Below, piece by piece: positions 56,886 to 64,000 of a stretch of 64,000 bases of DNA. Both the position numbers and the translations under genes were made by a program. A model generated the notes under the pieces. The model worked only from the letters and a program-made list of their open reading frames with translations, was not told where the DNA came from and did not search any database. This stretch comes from Schistosoma mansoni (Eukaryota; Platyhelminthes; Trematoda; Strigeidida; Schistosomatidae), in NCBI RefSeq assembly GCF_000237925.1, contig NC_031498.1:26732308-26796307 (forward strand). The letters are read 5' to 3'. Each line of letters begins with the position of its first letter. Positions within the stretch are counted from its first letter, which is position 1.

Positions 56886-57248
56886 CCTTTCTACTGTATG
56901 GCTTCTACTAACATCACAATACATTTAAATATAAAGATACGAAGTCAAATATAACTAGACAATTAGACAATGAAACTTTTGAACTACTCATACTCTAACA
57001 GATATAAAACTTGATTATGAAGCTTAATTATTCCCTATCGTATCTAAATAGATTCGAATTTAGGAATATAAATGAAAGGTATACACTATATTCCAGTCAT
57101 TTCACCATTCACAAATCACTCACGAATTGATTTGATGAACATTTCAAAATTCAAGTCCTTTATTTATAAAATGTAATTTCCTGTGAATGTGACTATTTCT
57201 TTCTGACAATTTAGTCAAACTTTAAACTGTAGAATCTGATAAGAGTTT
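56886..57248. other. AT-rich stretch, no gene seen
   Basis: Nothing recognisable. Confidence 0.5.
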
Positions 57249-57251
57249 ATT

Positions 57252-57510
57252 CTATAGTTGAAATCATGAGTCAATTGAAGCTAGACCACTATGGAAAACC
57301 TCGAAGCACTGGACGACCGTTTCGTCCTATCGTGGGACTCCTCAGTAGTGCTCACCCACGATCCCTCCACGTGACATTCGAACCTAGGACCTATCAGTCC
57401 CGAGTACGGGCGCTTAACCTCTAGACCACTGAGTCGGCATCCAACGGTGTTAATGTATAACTTCAACCAATACACGAGTTTATTCAACATCAGATTTATC
57501 GTGATAGACA
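57252..57510 (-). repeat. Family B copy with near-intact ribozyme
   Basis: Minus strand: box A GACTCAGTGGTCTAGAGG (57422-57439), box B TAGGTTCGAATGTC, then ribozyme, then the TCAATTGACTCATGATTTC end. The head is truncated near 57510. Confidence 0.8.
57306..57351 (-). ncRNA. Hammerhead ribozyme, family B, best copy
   Basis: CUGAGGA (57339-57345), stem II GUCC/GGAC with loop CACGAUA, GAAA (57320-57323), stem III ACGGUCGU with 2-nt loop, and GUC before the predicted cut at 57312/57311. Stem I GCACUA/CAGUGC pairs at five of six positions; only the pair next to the core is mismatched. Confidence 0.75.
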
Positions 57511-57630
57511 TTTTTGAGCACTTATGAATATTTTACTCAGAGTTGGATAGTGTTTAACAGTGGTATCCAGGACACGTTGAACATTGAAGATATATTAAAT
57601 TTTTTTTATAGATTATGTATAATATACAAT

Positions 57631-57900
57631 AAAAATCAGTACTCAGAAGGGGTTTTGTGGAGACTTCAGTATTTTTCATAGTTGAAATCATGAGTCAATG
57701 GACGCTAGACCATCATGGAAAACCTGGAAGCACTGGATGGCCGTTCCGTCCTATTATAGGACTCCTCAGCAGTGCGCATCCACGATTCTGCACTCACGAG
57801 GATTCCCATAATAGGACGAAACAGCCGTCCAGTGCTTCCAGGTTTTCCATGGTGGTCTAGCGTCCATTGACTCATGATTTCAATCATGAAAAATCAGTAC
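57631..57900 (-). repeat. Family B fold-back with 12-bp TSD
   Basis: The element 57643-57888 is flanked by AAAAATCAGTAC at 57631-57642 and 57889-57900. Its two arms are inverted. One ribozyme (minus) has GGAA instead of GAAA; the other (plus) lacks CUGANGA. Open frames on both strands follow from the palindrome. Confidence 0.85.
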
Positions 57901-58430
57901 AATAAATAGTCGAAGCACTGGATTAGAATGATGACGTGAGTTTCGAATCTAAACCACACCCATCTTCTTAAATATGGAAAGATAGTAAACAAATTAGTAG
58001 AATCTTAATTTGTTGTTTAAAAGGTTGATTTCTTTTATGTATATTAATTTATAATTGGGTGTAAGAGTTTTAGTCAACTAGTGTGAACTCACTAAAATAA
58101 CTGTCGGATGCTAATAGTTTAACCTTAACCATTGAATTAGATTGAAAGGAACAATGAATGAAATTTCTCATTAAAAATAAACTGATATCATTCGAGGTTA
58201 TGATTAGTAGATGGTAACCACATATAGGATGACAGGAATGTAAGAATATGTAGGTAATTAACCTGTTACATTAAGACTCATGCATTTCCATATGACGAGA
58301 GTTAGGCAAAAATGGTTGATAATTTATTTTTTATGGTAGGGAGATTTGTAGTTATGAGTGTATGAGATATATTGTTTTAAAATTCTGGTTCATTGATCTG
58401 ACTCTAAACAATAAACATATGATGGTGTTT
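57901..58430. other. AT-rich stretch, no gene seen
   Basis: Nothing recognisable. Confidence 0.5.
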
Positions 58431-58788
58431 CCACCCATTCAGTTACAGTAATATAGATTCTAACTAGAGTCGTCATCAGTGTAAGTAGATAAGTTTAAGT
58501 TCTGTGGTGTGGTCTACTTATATCTATACAAGTAGTATATGGTGTTGGTCAGACATAGAATGTATTTGGGCAGAAGACCGATGAGCAAAGAACTGAAATG
58601 AAGCGCAATCGTTTGCAAAATGCATGAGCAATGAAATTAGAGAAGAAACAGAGAAGAATGAAACAATTGGTTGTTAATTTGCAAATTGACTGTTCATTGT
58701 TTGGTTATCAGAATTTACTGAGATAGTCTGTAATTTTTGCTTAAATACATTCGATTGTCCCCAACCAGTATTCTGTTCACTAAATTTG

Positions 58789-58941
58789 GTGTCGCTGCCA
58801 ACCTGGAGGAGGAAGGGTGCTGTTCTGCGGATTCCGCTGCGGGTCTGGAGTGGAGGTGCTAGTTGGGGCAGTCTGGTGAGGAGAGGTGGCGTCGAGTGGA
58901 GTGTTCCGGCGGGGCGGCGTTGTCTGTAGCGGGTGCTGTCG
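58789..58941. other. GC-rich block 1
   Basis: About 150 bases of strongly G-rich sequence between D units (for example TTCCGGCGGGGCGGCGTTG). Nothing comparable occurs elsewhere in the window. No gene recognised; the open minus frame is a by-product. Confidence 0.7.
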
Positions 58942-59011
58942 ACACCCATTCAGTTACAGTAATATAGAGGCTGCTGGGCGGACATCGGAGTGTAAGTAGA
59001 TAAGTTTAAGT

Positions 59012-59127
59012 GGAGTACGGGTGTTGAACGTCCCAGGTGCCGGGTGGATGCGGATGTTGGTGCCCCGGCGGGTCGACGGAGCTATGGAGGTCAGCGCGCC
59101 GCAGACTCGACATTCTGACGGATGCTC
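59012..59127. other. GC-rich block 2
   Basis: About 116 bases (for example GATGTTGGTGCCCCGGCGGG) that stand where unit 1 has 113 bases of normal D sequence at 58501-58613. Confidence 0.7.
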
Positions 59128-59305
59128 ATGCAAAATGCATGGGCAGTGAAATTAGAGAAGAAACAGAGAAGAATGAAACAATTGGTTGTTAATTTGCAAA
59201 TTGACTGTTCATTGTTTGGTTATCAGAATTTACTGAGATAGTCTGTAATTTTTGCTTAAATACATTCGACTGTCCCCAACCGGTGTTTTGTTCACTACAG
59301 TTCTA

Positions 59306-59620
59306 ATATGGATCTACTTATACAGATCATACACAGAATGTTTTATCCATGTGTATTCATGAATAAGTATTTCCAAGTCTGGAAACATAGATGAGTAATC
59401 TTTTATTCACTTCTGTTTTTTCTAAGCCGATCGATAACAAAATTGACATTTGAATAAATGAAGCATCTTCGGTTTTCGTTTAGATTCGATATTTTTTGGC
59501 ACAAAGTACACTATTAGGTTCTCTAAGCATATTGGTAACTATGCTAATAAAATTGTAGAAACTCAATTTATAGATCCAAAAGAACATATGCAACAGCCGT
59601 GCTCAAGCTTACTTAAGAAT
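59306..59620. other. AT-rich stretch, no gene seen
   Basis: Nothing recognisable. Confidence 0.5.
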
Positions 59621-59621
59621 T

Positions 59622-59942
59622 GGTTGAACTCCACTGGTCACTGTTTCTCACTAGAACTCCAGGAAATATCTCTTGAGGCTAATCACTAGTGAGCATATGA
59701 TTATTATCAGATGGGGTTTTTTATGCAGATTTTAAAGATATTTTGATAGTTAAAATCATGAAACTGATAGGTCCTGGGTTAGAATCTTGGGAGGCGGGAT
59801 CGTGGATACGCACTGATGAAGAGTCCTACAGTAGGACGAAACGACCGTCCAGTGGTTCCAGGTTTTCTATGGTGATCCAGCTTCAATTGACTCATGATTT
59901 CAACTATCAAATTACTAAAATATCACAAAAACCCCCTTCTGA
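59622..59942. repeat. Family B, inverted and dimeric copy
   Basis: 59622-59700 is a B head on the minus strand. It is followed by the TCAGATGGGGTTTT end, then by a plus-strand B part with box B (GGTTAGAATCTTGGG), a ribozyme with the CUGANGA region shifted (CUGAUGAAGA), GAAA intact, and the CCCCCTTCTGA end at 59942. Confidence 0.75.
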
Positions 59943-60099
59943 TTACTTAAGAATTACCCCACTCTGTGTCAAAAAGATTACTTCGCCTTCATATTATGAA
60001 CCCTGAAAATCCTTTTTTTTATTTTTGATGCTCTCTCACTTTTTCTTGTGAAGTGACTGTAATAGTCGTAAAAGTCTTTACTTCATTTGTTATTCATAT

Positions 60100-60165
60100 A
60101 GTTACTTACTTACTTACTCCTGTTACTCCCAATGGAGCATAGGCCGCCGACCAGCATTGTTATTA
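60100..60165 (-). mobile_element. RTE-type non-LTR, 3' tip
   Basis: TTACTTACTTACTTACTCCTGT then GGAGCATAGGCCGCCGACC: the last ~60 bp with the tetranucleotide tail. Confidence 0.7.
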
Positions 60166-60484
60166 ATTTACCTAATTGTTATATAATCTCAGTCTTAATA
60201 TTGAGGATCTGTTCATAGCCATCCAAAGTATTTCCAACCTAAGAACTTTCAAAATACGGCCATTTACCAATGAAAACAAGTAACTTGTTTTTTTATTCGC
60301 AGGATCCAGCTTTTTCAAGTTCCTTGAAGACCAATATCAATGTGTCATGAGTTTCCTAAGCAATTAAACCAAATACCCTTACAATTGATTGATCAACAAG
60401 TAATGAACAAGTCATTATTACTGATGATCGAATTCTATAGATCAAGTTTTATTTTGTCCTCTAGCAAAAGTTGTCAGCACCAAG
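60166..60484. other. AT-rich stretch, no gene seen
   Basis: Nothing recognisable. Confidence 0.5.
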
Positions 60485-60487
60485 AAG

Positions 60488-61143
60488 ACTAAGTCAGTCA
60501 GCTACAACGTGCGATCAGGTACATATATGCACCAGTTCAAGTTGCCATATCTTATTAGCACAACATGATGAACACCAAATTCATTGAAGCAGCTACTTGA
60601 GTTGTAGTAAAAATAATTTCATGTAACGACATGATACAGGGAAAAAGAATTAGTTCTTAAAAAGAAAGGTACAAAATAATCTGAATCTTACGGTTTAAGG
60701 GAAGACAAAGAGTGTATATACCTTCGCCATTGTGATCGGTTCTGAGACATGTCATACAGAGTCCCCAAACATTGGTTACGATAGTCGCGTAGACTGCAAC
60801 CAAGTAGTCTCTGTCTACTACCATGGCTCACACTAGAATTTAGTAACTTTATAGGCTGATGCCACGTTTTGGTTTGGCCGCCCCTAACTCTCTTCTATCC
60901 GTCTCCAACACTAGCCAGCATTACGCGCCTTGGTAATCGGTGGTAGGGCATGCGTAACACGTGGTCCAACCATTTCAGCCGATGAAGAATCATAACTTCA
61001 TCAACTGATTTACCATCAATCCTTAATACCCTGCGTCTAGTTTCACTATTACCTACCCGGTGATCCCAGCAGATATGAACAATATTTCTAAGACATCTGT
61101 GATCAAATACTAAGAAGCACCTGATACATATGACGTTAGTCAT
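60488..61143 (-). mobile_element. Non-LTR family 2, C-terminus and 3' UTR
   Basis: The minus strand is open from 61143: LVFDHRCLRNIVHICWDHRV, RRRVLRIDGKSVDEVMILHR, LKWLDHVLRMPYHRLPRRVM. It then continues in another frame through GQTKTWHQPIKLL-like and CRLYATIVTNVWGLCMTCLR-like text to the 3' UTR, ending ACGTTGTAGCTGACTGACTT at about 60488. One or two frameshifts. Confidence 0.85.
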
Positions 61144-61375
61144 CAGTCAGTGATTACTTAATTGTAAATACATCTCAATTCTACAGAGGATCAACCACAG
61201 CCCAAATACCTCACTTGTGGTGCCGTCGATTGTGAAGCTGAGCGACACAAGATCGAATCTGCTGTGAGTATCAGTAAACTCAAGATTACAAATATACCCA
61301 CCTGAAGAGTACCAGATAACAAGAAACCTGGGTCGAGCTAGGTTTCTTGTTGACTACGTTCAACCACCATCACCT
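61125..61375 (+). repeat. Family C repeat
   Basis: TGACGTTAGTCATCAGTCAG head, box A region CTCACTTGTGGTGCCG, box B AGATCGAATCTGC, ribozyme with CUGAAGA and GAAA intact and stem III ACCUGGGU, but stem II broken. Ends GTTGACTACGTTCAACC. Confidence 0.7.
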
Positions 61376-62970
61376 TCAAACTAAGCACCTGTCCGAATTA
61401 ATCTGCATTTCATTGAATGATACACACAGATCTCATATAGCTATTATTAAAGGTTCATAGTCGTCGCAAAACGTATTTCTGTATCAAATTATAACTGGTC
61501 ATTAAAAATGGATGTTAGCTCAAGATTGTTTGGTGATAGAGCTCTAAACGAGAACGATGTTTCATTAGAGTTTTTTCTTAGCTAATAATTTAAAATGTGA
61601 TGATCATTTTCTCTATGAAACGGCATCATTTGGATCACCACCGAAAGCTAAGAAACACTGAATAGATACTTCTTACAGATCTTTTTACACGCATTAACCT
61701 CCACGGAGACGAAGTTAGAACGTTTAAGCTTTAGTATTCCATTTACCTATAGATATTCTTGAAGATTTTGTCAAGTTAGGGTGTAAATGTTTTGTTGTAT
61801 TAGACAAAAACACTAGACATATCATTTATTCATTAAAGATAGAAGAAATAATGATTAGATTCTCTGTAATTGGAATTTTAGATTGTATGATTAAACCATT
61901 CATAAAAGGGTCAATTGTTTTTAGTTTATGAAAAGAAATAAGCTTAAAGAAAGGCACAAATTAATTGTATATTCACATAGTTTGTTGTATACTTAGGGTG
62001 TATATGTCTTAATTGAATTCGTATGAATTGAACTACAATTAATTGCATGCTAACTACAAGGTAGTGGTATTGTCTACGGTAATTTATGTATATACATATA
62101 CTTCATATATATGTATGTATTCTGATTAAAAGTTAATTTGATTTTTCGCTCTAAAGGTTAGGTTTCAGGAATCAATAAAGTGATATGTATATAGATAATA
62201 TAATATGGTATCATATAATTGATTTTAAAGTAGCTCTGATCATGGATTAGTATCAACTAACTAACTAATCGATAAAGACCAAAGAGTACTAGATAATTGT
62301 TCTTGTTAGGTTGTAGGAAGGAGTACATAAGAAACTCTGAATCTAGGTAAGTATAGTGTACCCGGTTCTTTTAAGGAACTGATTCCTTTTGTGTGATCTG
62401 AATCCGTATCATTTAGATTTACTGTCTAAGGTATTGCCACTAAGGTATTCGGGCTGTAATAGATTTTTTGTGGGACTGAGATATTCAAATTCATTGATCA
62501 CTGAACTACATCCTGAAGTGATGACTTATGTCGCATTTGTTTAATCAATAAATCTAGCGTTAACTAGCAACTACCTTCAAACACCTAATATCTCAACAAA
62601 ATAAATACGATGATAAGTAGTCTGGTTTGGTGGTTAGGTTGGAAGTTGATCGATAGAATTGGATCACTACAAAAGGAGGAGACCAATATGACATCGGTCA
62701 TCACTTAGGGATCATTGAATTATAAACATACGTTCTTGTATAGTTTCAAACTCCTTATCAGGAACTCAAGTTCTTCGGTTCTTGGGACTAGCAGGATGCA
62801 TTCAAATCGTTTATTAGGAAATATATTTCTTCTTTGCTGTCCTGCACTGATATGGTTTCCATATAATTGATTAAAACTTATATATCTCAATAATACTTTT
62901 CTTGAGTCATAATCGTCACGAAGTTCAATATTTTTTTATTTGAAACTTCAAGTTCATTTGACTTCTTCAG
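61376..62970. other. AT-rich stretch, no firm gene
   Basis: A family C scrap at 62690-62725 (GACATCGGTCATCACTTAGG). 62080-62115 is a run of TATATA/CATATA. The part before 62970 is presumably intron of the gene with the exon at 62971. Confidence 0.4.
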
Positions 62971-63165
62971 TGGGTGATACAAACTTTATCATTAGATTGT
63001 ATTTTCTTGTTCGGATCCAAAAGGCATGTTAAGGATGGGTTTGCTTCAATGCTTCTGTTGACAACAGAGAGTAAAAAAGCTGAGGAGGACGACAATTTTT
63101 CGCCTGTCAGAAGTCTCATTAACTTTGGTGGCTCGGTGTCCAGCAAATATTCGACAAGAAAACAA
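62971..63165 (+). CDS. Internal exon of an unidentified protein
   Basis: 195 nt, 65 codons, phase 0 at both ends, with a strong acceptor (TTTGACTTCTTCAG) and donor (CAA|GTAAGT). The peptide runs WVIQTLSLDCIFLFGSKRHV, KDGFASMLLLTTESKKAEED, DNFSPVRSLINFGGSVSSKY, STRKQ: a hydrophobic stretch, then a charged and serine-rich part. The family is not recognised. Composition and the two good splice sites argue for a real gene; neighbouring exons were not found in the window. Confidence 0.5.
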
Positions 63166-63815
63166 GTAAGTTTTTTAGTTTTTGCAAACTTGCTCCACTG
63201 GCGAACCAGACAGGACATTTGTCTATCATTAAAATAAAGATTACAATATACAATGTTTCCCTCTGTAATACTTTAAATCGTGTGGTATGTGGTCTGTGAA
63301 ATCAGAAAACACACGTAGATCGCACTTCTTGGAGAGACTACAAATCGTTATCGACTAGAGTGGTTATGGTATGTGTTACCCATGATCACAGTGATGTATA
63401 ATGCTCACTAAAGTAGGTAGGCCAATTTACAATATTAATCCATGAAATAACTGACTTCTTATGTTAATATATGACTGAAGATATTTTGTATTATGATGCG
63501 AAACCCGTCATAGTGATATATTTGTTTTAACTCCTTGTCTTTCTCTAAATCTTGGATCATATTCTATCCCCGACTCTCCATTCTTTGATCCCATTTGATA
63601 CATTTCAAGTGTTTGGAACCACAATATAAGTGATACTCTCTCACCTATCACAATGATAATTTTGTCACTGACTATAACGGTTTTATAGTATAGAAATTTG
63701 AAATGATATACAGTTATTCCAAGTTCTATATCTGTTATAACTCATCAACTGATTAAATAATTTTTAAAACTTTCATTCATGTTAACTAATCACTTTTCAT
63801 ATTATATTATATTTA
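63166..63815. other. AT-rich stretch, probable intron
   Basis: Nothing recognisable. Confidence 0.4.
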
Positions 63816-63819
63816 CAGA

Positions 63820-64000
63820 TCTCTTTGAAATCATGAACTGATTGATGTCAGACCACTATTGAAAACCTAGAAAAACTGGACAGTCATTTCGTCATAATTC
63901 CGGACCCCTCAGTAATGCACATCCACGATACCACACATGGGACTCTGACGCAGCACCTTCGGAACCATGCACGAATGCTTAACCTCTAGATCATTGAGTC
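63820..64000 (-). repeat. Family B copy, cut by the window end
   Basis: TGAAATCATGAACTGATTGA at the 3' end, then ribozyme remains (minus strand CUGAGGG ... GAAAUGACUGUCC) and a box A region GACTCAATGATCTAGAGG at the window edge. Confidence 0.7.

Larger units (their letters stand above)
58432..59305 (+). repeat. Family D tandem pair (period about 511-515 bp), second unit with GC-rich replacements
   Basis: Unit 1 starts CACCCATTCAGTTACAGTAA at 58432; unit 2 starts with the same words at 58943. The last 180 bp of both units are almost identical (GAAATTAGAGAAGAAACAGA to GTTCACTA). In unit 2, and in the linker before it, some AT-rich blocks are replaced by GC-rich sequence of nearly equal length. 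Confidence 0.75.

Noticed and set aside
57657-57887. Open frames on both strands with nearly the same peptide (LDHHGKPGSTG)
   Set aside because: Produced by the palindromic family B repeat; the same peptide arises at every B copy (3960, 11129, 34900, 39062, 40640).
58674-58949. 91-codon minus frame rich in Arg and Pro
   Set aside because: It crosses a D repeat and the GC-rich block; no start context or domain.
1-64000. CRISPR array, bacterial operons or ribosome binding sites
   Set aside because: No regular spacer arrays; spliced genes, pol III-type repeats and retroelements show the DNA is eukaryotic.

Overview
The window looks like AT-rich, repeat-dense nuclear DNA of a blood fluke (Schistosoma; species not resolved). 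Four things point there. (1) There are several copies of the Sm-alpha type tRNA-like repeat that carries a hammerhead ribozyme. (2) A 90-nt unit on the minus strand at 53298-53387 closely resembles a schistosome spliced-leader RNA. (3) A centrin gene contains a 35-nt micro-intron. (4) 5'-truncated RTE-type non-LTR fragments with short GTAA-type tails are abundant. One 200-base run of N (11207-11406) marks an assembly gap.

Host genes are few. Two intronless universal stress protein (USP) genes of 166 codons lie convergently at 6868-7368 (+) and 20509-21009 (-). They are about 55% identical and carry the same TATA box. The last exon of an EGF-domain protein is at 30802-31231 (-). A three-exon centrin gene covers 50619-52575 (+). 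A good internal exon of an unidentified gene is at 62971-63165 (+). A decayed coding stretch of unknown identity is at 18190-18720 (+). The spliced-leader-like RNA lies just downstream of centrin on the opposite strand.

Most of the rest is transposable-element debris. Non-LTR elements: an RTE-type family (endonuclease at 1-490; many C-terminal/3' pieces), a second family (14350-16850 and 3' pieces at 7640, 34105 and 60490), a CR1/SR1-like reverse transcriptase (47900-50100), an ORF1-like remnant (38140-38890), and a defined ~520-bp unit with a TAAA tail present twice with target-site duplications (TSDs). There is a decayed Penelope-like element with a GIY-YIG-like end (54950-55690). LTR elements survive as solo LTRs: family E (about 352 bp, 5-bp TSD) and family F (4-bp TSD).

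The most unusual content is three repeat families that each join a tRNA-like pol III promoter to a hammerhead ribozyme. These are Sm-alpha, here called family A; family B, the commonest, ending in CCCCTTCTGA; and family C. Their tRNA heads differ, but all share the same compact ribozyme plan: a 3-bp stem III closed by a 2-nt loop, a short stem II, and a 5-8 bp stem I. Many B copies are fold-back (palindromic) or head-to-tail dimers. Three B copies have clear 12-15 bp TSDs, so they moved by retrotransposition. A further short fold-back repeat (family H), a tandem family D and a terminal-repeat-like family G complete the picture. In one D array, unit 2 has GC-rich sequence substituted at nearly constant length, which may be an assembly or consensus artefact.
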